A stretch of 64,000 nucleotides of DNA, taken from contig NC_092574.1 in NCBI RefSeq assembly GCF_037975245.1, forward strand, positions 24,518,713-24,582,712, in the 5' to 3' direction. Positions within the stretch are counted from its first letter, which is position 1. Every line of letters begins with the position of its first letter. The DNA comes from Apostichopus japonicus. Lineage: Eukaryota; Echinodermata; Holothuroidea; Aspidochirotida; Stichopodidae. The position numbers and the translations under genes were made by a program. A model generated the notes under the pieces. The model made no database searches and was not told the origin of the DNA. It worked only from the letters and a program-made list of their open reading frames with translations. Below, in pieces: positions 1 through 16,318 of this stretch.

Positions 1-423
1 AAACCTTTTGATACCATTGACCAATGTATTATTCTGAACAAGTTATCATTCTACGGAATTAGAGGACCAACTAACTACCATGCTATCACTAAATCTTGAT
101 AAAACCAGCTACATTGTTTTCAGTAAAAGTCATTCTTCGTCTTGGAGAAAAAAAGGATATTTGAATGGATAGTTAGCCAATTAAGCATGTACATAGTACT
201 AAGTTTCTCGAAGTATACATTGAAAAGTAAACTAACTTGGTGTGAAAATATTTCAAATATTGTAAACACTGTTGGGAAAAATGTTGCAATCATTTCTAAG
301 TTGAAGCACTACTTTCCTCAGAATATTTTTAAAATGCTCTACCAAACATTAGTATTTTCCCACTTTTCATATTGTTCTATCTTTGAACAGACTTTTGTTT
401 TGTTAATGAAATGGGGGTAAATG

Positions 424-427
<4 letters not shown>
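1..427 (+). mobile_element. Non-LTR retrotransposon (CR1/L2-like) 3' fragment, copy 1
   Basis: The window opens inside reverse transcriptase. Positions 1-83 match 28681-28763 of copy 3 (KPFDT and FYGIRGPT). The sequence then skips to the equivalent of about 29036, an internal deletion of about 280 bp that removes the FADD region. The remainder (142-420) encodes a truncated RT C-terminus ([23 protein letters not shown]) and a (TA)n tract follows. The 5' part lies outside the window. Confidence 0.7.
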
Positions 428-464
<37 letters not shown>

Positions 465-569
465 TTATAGTAGTAATATAGTCGTATAAAGCAAAACAGC
501 TTTTAAAGTAAATACGTTTCTGTGTAAACTTTCATTATTTGATTCTACATGACACCTTTATTTTCCATT

Positions 570-3500
570 TTAGTAGCCATATGTAACGTGATAGCTGTAG
601 TAATAAATGATCCAAACCACAGTCAGAATCACGGTACTTCCAATTGCTACGCCTGTCAGAATGGCTGCGACATTTGCGTGTGACACAGCATTCTTGATGT
701 TGGTATCGATTCCAGTCAAAGCCTGTAGAAATGACGGAGAAAGCAAAAATAAATAACATGCGAGCAATGTTATATACTACCTGAGACACCCTTGGGGACT
801 TTTAGTTATATTTATTATTCAGTGTTGCTTAACGGCCATCAGTGTTGCCTCAGTGTTGAGGATGTTAAAACTTGCAATATTGATTGCAATTGTTGCCATT
901 CGTTTGTAACATCTACATCGCCCTCAGACACTTGTTCGTATTAGAATAAATAACACGCAAAGAGCAAAACATGATAGAATTGAGAAAGAAAAATTGTAAT
1001 CGATGGAAATAAAGGGTGTCATGGTAAAACGTCCATCATAGGATTGCAAATTATTTAGTTTTTTTATTGAGTTAATTGCAAATTATACTCGATTGGATTG
1101 GTCAAACTAACATTAACAGGCGAAAAAGTAGTTGACGCAGTGGCGGAGCGTCCGTAAAGTCAGAGAGGCGGATACCCCCCCCCCCCTGGCGGACTCAAAT
1201 GGACTGCTGGCGCCCTTTCGGCTTTTTACCACCTTTTACTTATTCGCGATTAATGACTTTCTATTGCGCTCTCAAATACCTATTGACATTTGTCACATTT
1301 TGTTGGTGTAATTTTCTGACAGAATTGCAATGACACATATTTATTCTTCGTTTATCTGCAAATTAGTAATGCCCGGAAAGGTCATTTCCGGCGATCTAGG
1401 GAGTATCTTTACTCAAAAAATGTGTACGCTTCGCGCTAACCTGTGGTAGCGCTCCGCTTAGATAATGTCGAAAGCGCCCCTACAGACCATTCTCGTCACC
1501 CCTGACCTGACCAATACCCCTAGCTCTACCACTGAGTCGACGCTGTTTCAAACTAATAGTCCTTTATATAATACAAACAGTCATAATCTATAAATTGTCT
1601 TCAGAATACTGACCAAAATAGCAAATATTATGGCCGGAATGGTGAAGAACAACGACCAGAGGCACAAAGAGAACACGATGGACAGCACCAAGGACAATAT
1701 GGCCTTGGTCTTAATGGAAGATATCACTTTTGAATCTTCCGGGCTACGAATAATCTGTAAAACAAACGATACAGGAAAAAATGTTTTAATTTTTACTATA
1801 GAGTAATTGTTTTCTATTTATTATTGAGGGCTTTGTGCCGTTGTATTGTGGCTGATTATAGTCATAGATTATAAATAATCAAATTGTTTTGATGTTGAGC
1901 AAACCTTGCATGACTGTTGATTTATGGTTGGGTGCACAAGGAAGTTTGAAGCCTTTCCACAAAGTCGTTATTATGTTGAAGCGATCCTTGCATGACTGTT
2001 AATTCATGTTTGGGTGATCAAGAAATTTTGAGGCCTTTTCACACTGTTGGAAATCTTAATTGATAAGTGAATATAAGGTGCATATATTTTGTACATTGTA
2101 GACGTTTGTGTGCCATAAATATACGTTTAACTGTGAACCCACTGTGCACAAGGTCAGACAAGGAATAATTTGAAAAGTGTTAACAATTTCCATTTGTAAA
2201 ACTATTGTGACGTGTAAGCAAACAGTACCGTCATTCACAGTTAACACACATAGAATTTCTTAGTGTTGGTATCAATTATATATATAATAAGCAATACGCC
2301 TAACACAAATTTAACAAGTTGTTATTACGTTGAACAACTCTTGCATGACTGCTGACTTATGGTTGGGTGCACAAGGAAGTTTGAAGCGTTTCCACAATGT
2401 TGGAAACTGGAATTGCTAAGTGAATAAAGGTGCATATATTTTGTACATTGCAGGCGTATTAATTCTATATTTTATAAATCTCTAGTTTTGTCCCTAATTC
2501 AGGTTTGTTAAGTCATGTCACAATTCGTCTGATTTTCGAAAATGAAGTTCAGTTAAGTCACCAACTCATAAGTCAATTGATTTTATCGCAGACCAATCCA
2601 AGTCACAAGTCGAGACATTTAAAGTTACAAGTTAATTCATTGATTGTAAGTTGAGACACAAGCCAACTCTAGCAGCAACTAAAGTGATGTGCACTACATA
2701 TAGGTACAGGCCTAACAAAATCAACCAGCTCAAATACAAAAAGGCTGCATCTTTGTGCAGTGATGATATCGGTCATGTGGTTGACCTGCTTCGTGAGCTC
2801 CAGTTGCAATGCTATGAGACGAGTAAATTCTACAAGTTTAATCATTTGCATTAGACAGCAATTGAAAGTTATTTTAAAACTTGTACTTCAACCTTTCCCC
2901 TACACTCTCTATCTCTCCCTCTCTCGATACAAAACATGAAAGAATGACATACGTTACAGTAAAGTCATGAAACATGATCGTTGTCTGACGACAGTTACTA
3001 ACTCTGTACAGCCAACATAACTCATATTGTACCATCGGAGGTGATGGTGGTGGGCGCAGGGGGTGGGGGGGGGAGGAGGAGGTTGACGGGAAGGTTCTCC
3101 TAATCTCAAACTACACACTGGCATGAATTAAAAATCAACTCATATTTTTATAACTCGTTACACATACTAACACAAAGTTAAAACATTCTGAATACATCAT
3201 TTCGTCAAGGGAAGGGATACTCAATTTCGCCTATTGATTTTATGCTTAATGTAACTAATGTAGTACATGCAAACCCAGTTAGCGAATCATCAGAACATAC
3301 CATACCAAGGAAATATTGATAATTATTACATTAAATTATTAACTGATGCCATATCGTCTTTTTATCTCATAATTGTATCTTCTTTTCTCCATCCTCGAAT
3401 TGTTTGTGACGTCACATCATACGTCATCCCCTCTTACATATCGATACTTGTAATTATGTCGTGGTAGTTATTTACCAAACAAACAATGACTACACTTTGA

Positions 3501-4301
3501 GGCGCAATAAACGACATATGTCTCCCATTGTGTCGTGGAAGGTAAAAGAAACAATGAACGTTTGTTTCGATCTTCTCTTACGCAGCCTTTCTTTCCATTT
3601 TCTTGGTGTCAAACAATTTGTTAGTGTCTACACTGGTGATGTCAACAAGTCAAATATATTCAAACCTAGTCAAAAGTCATATGATTTTATTGCTAAGTCA
3701 AGTCAAGTTTTGTCACTACTGACTATCTGATTATCTGAACTCGAGTCACAAAATGTAACTCGAGTCTAACTCGAGTACAAAGTCGACTCTAGTCAATAAC
3801 ACTGTAAATAGATCCATTTAACACCGTTAATCAACTATCAGTAAGAAGTAGTGTCAAAGGAAGTTGAAGAGATATTTACGAAATATTTCTGAATTAGATT
3901 TTTTGCTGAAACAAATAAAGCATTCATAATGTAATAAAAACATATTACCTGAGGTACATGTGGTACCGGTTGTGCCATAATCATGGTGTTGGTACTTCCG
4001 AGATGTTGTGGACCGGCATATTGTGGTCCGGGATATTGTGGTCCGGGATATTGTGGTCCGGGATATTGTGGACCGGGATATTGTGGACCGGGATACTGTG
4101 GTGGCTCTTCAATCTGAAGTTGGTCTGTAAAAAATGGACAAAAGCATAAGAATATAAGTTAAGTTCATACATTTAGTCCATTTTGTTAAAGAAAACACTT
4201 TTGGACGAAATTATCATATGATGTATTGTTTGTTAATTAATCAAGTCTTATATTAAATCAGATGGCTTACCATTATTGACCAATTTTTTGTTATCCTCCA
4301 T
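570..4301 (-). CDS. CD225/dispanin-like two-pass membrane protein, copy A (4 exons)
   Basis: Exons on the minus strand: 4301-4271 (31 bp, ATG at 4301), 4124-3949 (176 bp), 1754-1614 (141 bp) and 722-570 (153 bp with TAA). All junctions are GT-AG and phases join cleanly to give 166 aa. Exon 1 starts MEDNKKLVNN. Exon 2 is proline-rich, with five YPGPQ and one YAGPQ. Exon 3 (residues 70-116) holds the first hydrophobic segment, ending PAIIFAIL. Exon 4 (117-166) begins ALTGIDTNIK, has AAILTGVAIG and a second hydrophobic segment, and ends in a Tyr-rich tail. The spacing of hydrophobic segment, PAI-F-I, short polar loop and second hydrophobic segment fits the CD225/dispanin family, to which vertebrate IFITM proteins belong. 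A membrane or endosomal role is inferred from the family only. Intron 3 carries a hAT-like insertion. Not a single long ORF, so easily missed. Confidence 0.72.
1138..1534. mobile_element. hAT-like non-autonomous element in intron 3 of copy A
   Basis: Ends begin CAGTGGCGGAGC on the left and, read inward from the right, CAGTGGTAGAGC. An 8-bp target duplication flanks it with one mismatch (AGTTGACG 1130-1137, AGTCGACG 1535-1542). The empty site with one AGTCGACG is preserved in copy C near 47122. 397 bp, no transposase. Confidence 0.65.
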
Positions 4302-4507
4302 TGTGAGTTCGGCTTCGTATTTTACTGAGTGATGTTGTTGTGTCAGAAGGTACCGTACGCTATGACTTTGACTATTACTTCCCTAACTGGTGCCCAAGAG
4401 TGCGTCACGCATGAACAAACAGTCGCAAACACGGATTAACTTAAACAGTCAGTTCCCAGCGGTACGAAAAGTGTTTTCTATTCTTGTAGAATATGCATGG
4501 GGTTTCT

Positions 4508-4515
4508 TGACGTCA
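4508..4515. promoter_or_regulatory. CRE-like palindrome TGACGTCA upstream of copy A
   Basis: A perfect TGACGTCA lies about 207 bp upstream of the copy A start codon. The same octamer occurs about 205 bp upstream of copies B and C, with the surrounding sequence conserved. CREB/ATF-family proteins bind this octamer; use here is inferred. Several half-sites (TGCGTCA) lie between it and the gene. Confidence 0.4.
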
Positions 4516-5100
4516 CTCCTTATTAATATTTAATTAGGTAATACTGATCATTTTCGAAGGTCAATTTCACAGTCATTAGCCAATTAATATGTCTGGTACT
4601 AACTGAATTTGATGAAAGAAAAGTGTCTAATCCAATCTTTATTAACAAAAGACACAAAAAAGGAGTAAAGTGGAATTTTGGCCATATTTTCCGAATCTAA
4701 ATCAACCACTTTCGAAGTGTTTAGAATTTTTTTTTTGGTTCCGAGTAATGTAGTGACTGTCCCGTTTCACGGCGGTACGTAATGCGCGAAATGCTTTAAC
4801 TAAGCGTGATAAAACTATTGGAAATGAATTGCTTATATCAATGCTTATATCGTATGATAACAGGAACTATTCATGGCCGTGAAATGACTTCTCTGTGGTG
4901 GATAGGGGCATAAGGACGCCTGGAGATTATGAAATTCTCACTGGCAATACATCGGTTTGGTACATCCACACATAACAATACATGCAAACAATGCCATATC
5001 GTAACAATCGCTACTTATATCACTACTTGCTGAAATCAGCCACTCAACACTGGTTTGAATTTATCAACAGCAATAATTTATGTAGAGACTCTCATGAAGA

Positions 5101-5279
5101 TGGACCCATGCTGGTGCTCTTCCAAGTTCAAGCCCTGCCACTACAAAGACTACAAGCCCTGCCAGTGCCCCTTCAAATTCACCCTCCTGAAATTGTACAT
5201 GGGGTTTCTAGTAAGCAGCCTATGGAGCCTTGACGGTATCGAGACAGGGGAGTTTTTACTGGGTATATTTCCAACATAG
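5101..5279 (+). CDS. Short Cys-rich ORF, unrecognised, present in blocks A and B
   Basis: From ATG at 5099-5101 the frame reads MDPCWCSSKFKPCHYKDYKPCQ and continues CPFKFTLLKLYMGFL before a GTAAGC that could be a splice donor. Unspliced it stops at 5279. Identical protein in block B at 38731-38909, although the frame upstream of the ATG differs by one base. Block C lacks the ~170-bp segment. I see no family match. The spacing of five Cys and aromatic residues is suggestive but could be chance in a recent duplicate. Confidence 0.2.
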
Positions 5280-7330
5280 CTATAGTTTTGTGGAAACATG
5301 CAGATTATACAACAGGGAATTAAATTTGACACATGAGAGGGCAATTTGGCTTAAAACAGGCCAGACAAAGCTCTAGTTCACCCACTGAAGAGAGAGTGGT
5401 TGCCACTGTGACACCACGATGAGGTCAGCTTTGTTGGACATTTGCATGGTCAGAGATTTTTGTTTAAGAATGACAACACATTTACATAATAATTATTCAT
5501 ATGATGACATAAGTATATGAAATTACATCTTAAATGGGTAATTTAACATGTTTGTGATAATATAACGACGGGTCAAGTCGACACCAGGCAGTTACAACTT
5601 TTTAGAAAAGTACATATAATTTCTAAAATATATTCACGGTGAAAAAACTGTTTGATTGTAGACTAACTAGGAGGAAGTGAGTTTCCATGCAGAAACACTA
5701 TATCAATATTAACTATACGGTAAATATACGTTTAACTGTAAATAAATTGGATACAAGGTCAGACATGGTCTAATTTGAATCGTGTTCAAAATTCCCTTTT
5801 GTAAAACTATAGTGACGTGAGAGCAAACAGCACCGTCATTAACAATACACATTCTCTTATTGTTAACTATACCATTATATATCATAAAGCTAACAATACG
5901 CCTAACCCAAACCGAAAAAGTCGTTATTGTGTTGAAGCAATTCTTGCATGACTGTCGATTCATGGTTACAGTAGGTGAACAAGACATTTTGAGGCCTATT
6001 CACAATGTTGAAAACTGGAATTGCTAAGGTTACAAGTTAATGCATTTGATTGTGACTTGAGTCGCAATCAAAACTATACCTTGGATATACTCTTAATTTA
6101 TGGCTTAACTACCATTATATGATGGACCGTGTTGGGTGAGTGGGGGGGGGGGGGTTCCTATACTTTCTGGTCAAGTTAGAGATCAACTAATGAAGAAGTG
6201 AAAATTGTGCACATTTATGACTTTCGTCCCAGTTTAGGTTGTATTTAAACCTAATAAGTCTCTATACACTCATGTTATGTTTAAAAGCACTCGTATCAGC
6301 AGTATATAAATATCATGTTTCTTTCAGAATAAAGGCAAGGAACTGTTCATACTGTCAGTACGAGTGCTTGGGAAGAATGATAAAAGAGGATAGTATGTCT
6401 GGTATAAGCATGAGGTAATTGTCCCAAAGGGCTTGCCATGGAGTACTCTAATTCAACCGATTCACACAGAGATTACAATAACTACTGTAAATCTTAAAGT
6501 TATATAATGTATATAGCTTAGCTTGGTACAAGAACAAATTAAAAGAGGGCATTAATATGGAGTTGAAATGACTTTGAATTGAATTTATGGAATTCTCTTT
6601 AAAAATCTAGACATTACTAAGGAATATAAAATGAAATGATCATCTGTTTATAGTTTATTTATTCAATATAACTGAATACTCCAAGACGTTATAACGTTTT
6701 GATGAAATATAAATTAGTTGAGAAATTGAAGAATAATTATTGATTTCTTGATGCTGGTCCTGTTCGTTGATTGATCTTCATAATAATATATATGAGAGGA
6801 TTAATGAAAGCCATTTGTGGACCGTAATAATAAAAAGAAAGAAACAGAAATGTTCAAACTGATTTATTTCGACATTCTGAGGTCAGTTACTTTTGTTAAT
6901 ATTTGTTCTCATAAATTGGGTGTACTTTTATATTCCGCTGTGTATATGCAGTTTACCGAAATGAAACAGATATTTTGTACACAATATATTTACCTCTAGT
7001 GCACAGTTTGAGTTGTTACGTCTGTTTTTTTTAGTATATGAATATTTATCATTTAATTTACATATTATTTACAGTATGTTGCTCATACTTTCATTTATTG
7101 GTTATTTAGTTATCGTCTTACTTTTTTACATGAAAGAGTTATAATTTTCAAAACGTTCCTCATCAGTATGGTATCTTGTGGATTCAGATATCGGTATCAT
7201 TCATACATACATACACACACACGCATACAACACACAGACACACGCACACATATACATACACCCATACATACACACAACACTCTCCGCCTGCATGAATGCA
7301 TAGGTTACGATTTCATCGAAACCAAAAAAC

Positions 7331-7550
7331 CATATTACGCCTCAATACACACAACAATGGACTCAACAGAGATCTCTCCTTTATGAGTATACATGCTAAG
7401 TGTAATCCCAATAAGGTCTAGTTTCTTCCATTTCATTTCTGCAACTGAAGAAGGGCCGTGTTAACGCTCGAAATATTTTGTAACTGATTTATCGTTCTAA
7501 GTAATAAAGTTGGAAATGAAAGTATCATTTTTCCCCTTTTTCTCTTGTGG

Positions 7551-7584
<34 letters not shown>

Positions 7585-9330
7585 TGATTGATATAATCAT
7601 ATTGATATATTCATATTTATTGTATGTCCAGAGGTTCGAAACCGATAGGGAAGGTCGTAATGCCACTGGAAAAAAGTGCTAAATTAAACGTTAAACTTAA
7701 ACATTTAGAAGAGCCGCTACATCTTTTTTCAAGAAACTTGGTTCACAATCCAAAATAAACCTCCTGCCAGTACGGTTAGACGTGAAAATTAATTTTCCGC
7801 AAAACTGTTTCCAGCACGCCCATTGTTTTCTGAATTACTGACACTTTTACCCCGGGAAAACAACAGCCAAACTCAAATCAATATGTCGCAAGAATCAACT
7901 ATGGTCTTTATAGTCCCGAATCATCATAATAAATGGCCAGCCGGGCAAGTAAAAGAAAATGGCTGTGCCTACACTTGAAGGTGGCTTACTCCAATTAGAG
8001 TCTATATCAATCCGCTGGATGTTCACCGTCAGGAAAAGTGCCAAAATCTTAGTTTTTCGATATATTATCAATCAGGATCTTTTTTTTGTGGCTAACATGT
8101 TGAAGAGTATGAATGGAAGTATATGTGGTTCACAAAATTGGTCAATTGTGGCAATTTTAGACCCCTTTATTCCTCCCAGGAGCAGCGTAGGAAAATTGTT
8201 TACTACTGAGTGAAGATATTTGTTTACAAGTGAAGACAACTTCAGGCTCCGGATAGCGAAAAAATATCCACGGTTATGATGCAGAAAATTGACGATGCCT
8301 CTAAAGGCCAACTTTTCATCTCTCCGGTGATGGGTAGCGTTTATCTACTGAGAACGTCTATCTAGACTTAGAGACCACATTACTTTTGTGATTTCTTATG
8401 AAAGTCGATGAAGCTTTTAATGGGCGTATGATACCTAACAATTCCGCCAGAGCCACCCCAATAAGGTAACATTAGTAATCATGAGCTACATGTACGTGTG
8501 TGACCGTAAAATAGGGCCCAAACCGCCCCACATGTTGGAACCCAAAGAAAGTATCCCAACAGGCATTTGACGTGGAAACAAAACATGTGGGCCAAAAAAT
8601 GTTGGCTCTAAACATATTCTCCCCCTATATTTTCCTCAAAATTTAGGTCCTAATTGTATCAGTTATTTACAATATTTACACGTACTCTCATCTCGATCTT
8701 GTGCGATGCTTCGTGTCCGTTTCATGGTAGCGTATCTATTTGATTTATTACAGCCATATAATTCGACCTTCTGATTGGCTGCTAATATATATCTGTATAT
8801 ATTCGAATTTGGACGCGTGTATAAAATGGTATATCTGTCCCACAGAGCCTACCATACCCTTTTTCGTTGATCCCGAGTTTGCGATAATAGTTTCCATAGC
8901 CGTATCATAGAGTTCGGCCAACTAGCAAATTGAAACCAAAAAAGTTCACTTCTGCTCTGTCTTTATTTACGGCTCTGAAAGGTGCAAATAGGTGGCGACC
9001 ATTTTTATGTCTTTTTGATTTCGAACGTGGATGTCTTTTGATTTTGGGGTTGCAGTTTCGATAAATTGCGGGCAAATAAGGTTGTTTAAAATGACATTTT
9101 CAATCAGTTTGTATAACTCACAGTTTATTTAATTGAAAATTGGATGTGACATTAAAAATTGATCATAATAACACAGTAAAAACAGTGTTGACAATTAAAA
9201 GTTTAATTCGGAGAAGAAGACTAATTCATGAACTAAACATGCGTATTTTCCTACTGTTGATTACTTTACTAATTTTTTTAAGAGTTCAGGATTGTCATAT
9301 ATTCCCGCTGAGCATTATTTAAGGTTTCAA
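7331..9330. other. No recognised gene
   Basis: About 2 kb between block A and the copy 2 LINE. A phrase CTGAAGAAGGGCCGTGTTAA near 7446, followed by a TA tract at 7549-7576, looks like the 3' end of a retroelement but cannot be assigned. An inverted CCAAT-type GATTGGCTG near 8773 and TATAAAATGG near 8820 resemble core-promoter words without a following ORF. Confidence 0.5.
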
Positions 9331-9548
9331 GTCATTATTAGGTTGGAAATTTAATAAAATTCATGTAAATTTTCTATTTAATTTAAGGTATCAATTGAAC
9401 AATTCTGTCCTGTTTTGTATATATATATATTTGTATTTCTATATATATATATATAGTTTAGTTTAGTTTAGTTTCGTTTAGTTTAGTAGACAAAAGGATC
9501 AGGAGGGACACTTAAGTCCCCATCAAGGACCCTATAGAGAGAGGGAAT

Positions 9549-12040
<2,492 letters not shown>

Positions 12041-12449
12041 CTTATATCACTTAAGGTGTATAGGCTATGTCAGAAATCCTTTCCACCAGATCTCCGACAG
12101 CCCAAATCCAACGAAGTAAATCAAGATAATTCGTGTACCGTAGGCCCAAGACGCTTATTCCTCCCTTCGGATCTTAGAAACACATACGGGGGTGTTTAGA
12201 CAGAGATTAGGGTGACCCGGGGACAAAACTCAATCCGCAAAAAAAAAAAACAATAAAAAACTGGAGAAACGAATCGCCCCCAAAATAGATCAATAATGTT
12301 TGACCGATTGAAATATTTTAACATGGCACTAACACAATGATGAACGGGCTCCGCTGTACTGACTTATTTGAGATCCATAGCACGGTTAAGGATAAGATCT
12401 TCAAATGTTCTTTAATCTTTATCTGGCATCTTCATTAAAAAGTTAAGAA

Positions 12450-14068
12450 AAAAAGAGGATAAAACGGAAGACGAGAGACCGTGAAAATAAAGGCGAGGGA
12501 GAGAGAAAATGAAATATTTGATGGGATGATATGGTTTAATGTACAATACGTGTAGACATTTTATATGTATCAAACACTAAAATGGAGTACATATGCCTGT
12601 CTCATGTATTTATTGTGTTATTTCGTTTTGAGTAAGAGAAACTCTGTTTATGTTTTTTTGTTGTTGAAAGGAGGGTATATTTATCAGCTAGTAATTTCTT
12701 TCTTGATATTGCTTTGTAACTGTTGACCGTGTTCTATAGACTTTTACCACAACCGAAAGTTAACTCCCTCTTTAAATAAGATTTAACAAGTTATCATATT
12801 ATGAGATTTTAGAGAATCCAAGTAAATATGAGCATATATTTATCATCTTATCCGACGGAATTTGTATTCGTGGATGTTGGAACGTGATTATACCGGAAAC
12901 TGCAAACGACGATGTTTATAAAACCGAATTACGTCCACATACATATTTGTCTTCCAATTTGTCGTTTCTTGTACTCAGTTATGAATTTTGATGACATTTC
13001 AAATCTCTGAAGTGTCCCTCAGATTCCATTTTTTTCTATTCGTTTTATAATAGACAATTCACCTGGGATTTTTTTTATCGTTCAGAAATCCCAAAGCAAA
13101 TGTTTAATTTCCCAAGTCACCATTTTTGTATTGCATTTGTAAATATTTTCACTACCTGTACGTCGCACACTAAATGATGATTACGTTATGAGAGACATCG
13201 AGAGAGTGAAAGAATATGACAAAGAAATGGCATCATAATATCTGCATGAATCAGTGACATATTGGTCCATAAAATTATGGCAATTGCATCTAGATATGAA
13301 TATCGCTGACATAATGATATATCACCATAGCAACACTAATTTCGGTCCTTTCTTTCTGTTACTTTGAGAATCATAATTCAATGGGACACCAATTTTCATT
13401 ACTTTTGAGAGTAACACATTTTTCTGTTATCTAATTTGTTCTTGAACCGTTGCCGAACGATATTTTAACATTCAATTACGCCAAAGGAAGCAATTTCTCG
13501 ACCAGATATGATTTAACTATGTTACAATTCAATTATTTAATTGGAACAATAACTGTTTCGAATAAAAAACACTTTTCTAAATTTGGTCGTAACTTCCGGA
13601 AATATAATAACTTTTATGGAAAGATAGAAGAAGAAGACGAAGAAGAAGAAGAAATAAAAATAAAAATAACCTGTCAGCCTTTGCTGGAAGGTGGCTAACA
13701 GGCTATCAAAAATATCACCTCAGAGATACATTGAACAGCAGCAAAAAGTTGGCACAATAAAATTACAAATAAGGAAAATGTGAACGTGGTAAGAAAAAAC
13801 AACACATACACACAATGAAGACAAAAAATTAATAAAAGACAATTAATTCAAACTGGATTTTTTTTTGCGATGGATAAATATAATTTCTAAAGACATGGAA
13901 GTAGAGATATGGCTTCTATTGATTTCTAAAGCAAGAGAGAAATGTGATCAACCGAAGAAATCTTATTTGTGGTCACGTGATTAATTAAAACACATTTCAG
14001 GCAAATTGTTACCTTTAAGAGAGAGAAGTAGAGAAGATAGAGATTGACAGAAAGCGAGAGAGAAGGTG
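12450..14068. other. No recognised gene, AT-rich
   Basis: Unique-looking AT-rich DNA. Only a GAAGAAGAAG-type stretch at 13626-13655 and GAGA-rich runs near 14020-14066 stand out. Confidence 0.5.
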
Positions 14069-16318
14069 CACTGATAAAATAAACTAGTCAATATTGCCAC
14101 GGACTGACGTTAAATTAGTCTGTAACGTTAGTCAATGCACACGGGCTAGCAAAAATCTTCGTTTCATCGCTACTTCTTAGTCAGTTTACACTGACTAAGG
14201 AAAATATAATCGCAGCTTAGTCGGTGGCGACGGACTAAGGTATTTTAACCCATGGACTAAGAACGATACGAACACCCGATTTACGCCATAATCGTAGCTT
14301 AGTCGGTGTCGATGGACTAATGTATTTTAACCCACTTCGATTCACTTCAATTTGGAAACCGAGAGGCAACGGCAGCTTGCTGGACTTGGCATAGTTTCAT
14401 ACGATCACTCTAAGCAACTTTCAACCGTAAATCACCCAAGAAGGTCTTTACAAGAATGGAGGTATTAACTGCCATCATCGGCCTACCTGTTATTCCTTTA
14501 ACTTGAAGGTAAAATTAATGTTAATTGTTAGGCCACTGGCACTAGTACTGTATTGTGGTTAGTGTAACGCTACCGTTGTCACGCTGGCGTTTCGCAATAC
14601 ACAAGTGCAATGACAGTGAGTAGCCTATAGGCTTCTACTGGATACTGCAGTGCATTCTCAACACTAAAGTGTGCATTCTAAACACCAATTAACAATGTGT
14701 TATGTGTGTATTGGGCTAGATTGAACAGTGGCACATAATCTTCTAATTTATTCCCAAACAAATGCTGGAACCATAAGTCTCAATAGTTTATTTGAAGTCT
14801 ACACTCATTTGGTAAAGATTTCCTGTAATTTCCCATGTGAATCTAAATGGTTAGGCTTTGTGATATTGAATAAGCAAGGCTAGACTTTCAAACGTACAGT
14901 CACAGTAGGCTGAACAAATTATGTTGGCTAGTCAACGGTATTATATGTTGCGAGCAGTCAGGATGCACGCTTCAGTTCTATTTAACCTTTTCATTTATCA
15001 TTTTTTAGTATTTAATTTCCGGTCACGCCCAGGAAACAATTGCGACATTCCTTCACGGTCGACTTGTTTACTGTAAGAAGTATTAACCGTTTTTTCTCAG
15101 GAAAGCTTGATAGTCTGAAGTTATTATAACATGTGCTTTTAGTATACTGTCAAAAGAGTAAGTTGTTGTATTTGTATTGATATGTTATGTAGAAGTAACG
15201 GAAAATTTAGTATGTTTAGTTTGGTCTAATTGCACGTTTTTTTTCCCTGTCCAATGTAGTGCAGGGTTCACTTGCGCGAATTCAAATTATTCTGTTTATG
15301 TATATGTATATGCATCGATTCGTAGATTATGATGTTTTTATGACATTTATTTGTAATTCAAGCATATCTGTTTAGTAGCAAAGTTTAAAGGTTAAGTTTA
15401 ATTAGTTTTCTCTTTTTGATCCTAGATTGAATGAAACTCATTGACGTAAATAATAGATCAGATGATACAGTTTAACGCAGTTGCTAAAACTCTGGGTATT
15501 CTCTAGTCTTCGCCGGTCCATTATGTACTTTAGTACTACTAGTAAGACTAAATCAAAACGACCGAAAGACAAACTTAGTGTAACAAAGTACTGATTCTCC
15601 TCTAGCCTAGGTCTAAACAGGCTTGTTATGTGAGCAAGCAAAATAACAACTAAAAATATTAGGCCTGTAAATAAGTTGGCTCAGTGCATTTCTGTTTCTA
15701 AAATTTTATAATTTTAAAGATCATAAAAACAAACAAAGATTTAGCCCATGTTTTATTATCTCTGTATTCTGGGCATTTGATTCTGGTTGCAATGGTGATG
15801 ACACTCTCGTTCAAATTTTCAGCTTTATGCAGTCTGCTTCAAACTTTGGGATTGTTTGTTGAGACTATAGTGGAAGCAAATCTCACATAACTTTGTGGTG
15901 ACAACTTTATTTAATCTTTTTTCTTCAAATGATGAATACTTTGCTGTTTCTTTTTTCCAGCAGGAATTGAAAAGCCAAATATCTAAGTCAAGGGTGAGGT
16001 TTCCTGTGATGTACGACACCAGTGTGGAGGCAACAACAGAAGAGGAGAACTGTGTTATATATGGCTTAAAGACATGTTTTATGATGATATATTGGTACCC
16101 TTCGCAGAACAAAAGAGTTTATCCAAGAGTCCAAAAAGCAAAGGAACAAGTACCATAGAGAAAAAAGATGGAAGAGTGAGTTTAACTATTGTACCCAACA
16201 GTTCCTGTTTAATGATATTAAAGATACTTTTCATAACCTGTTTAAAAAACAAAAAACAGTCTAGTATATCATTAATGTGCAAGCTTCATAAGTTTGGTCA
16301 AATTTTCACTGATCTGTA

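Larger units (their letters stand above)
1..7330 (+). repeat. Segmental duplication block A
   Basis: Contains the 3' end of a non-LTR element, CD225 gene A, and about 3 kb of gene-upstream DNA. Positions 1-6990 run colinear with block B (about 28681-40600). Positions 7018-7330 (a TACGTCTG stretch, then CA-rich DNA) match the inverse of 41484-41045 in block C. Intron 2 holds several imperfect copies of a segment containing TTGCATGACTGTTGA (near 1902, 1990 and 2340). Between 4600 and 7000 no gene is recognised apart from a short Cys-rich ORF near 5100. Confidence 0.7.

Noticed and set aside
7440-7500. 3' end of a Penelope-like or other retroelement
   Set aside because: Only a short phrase is suggestive; no coding part adjoins it.
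8770-8830. Core promoter (inverted CCAAT and TATAAAA)
   Set aside because: No downstream gene found; such words are frequent in AT-rich DNA.
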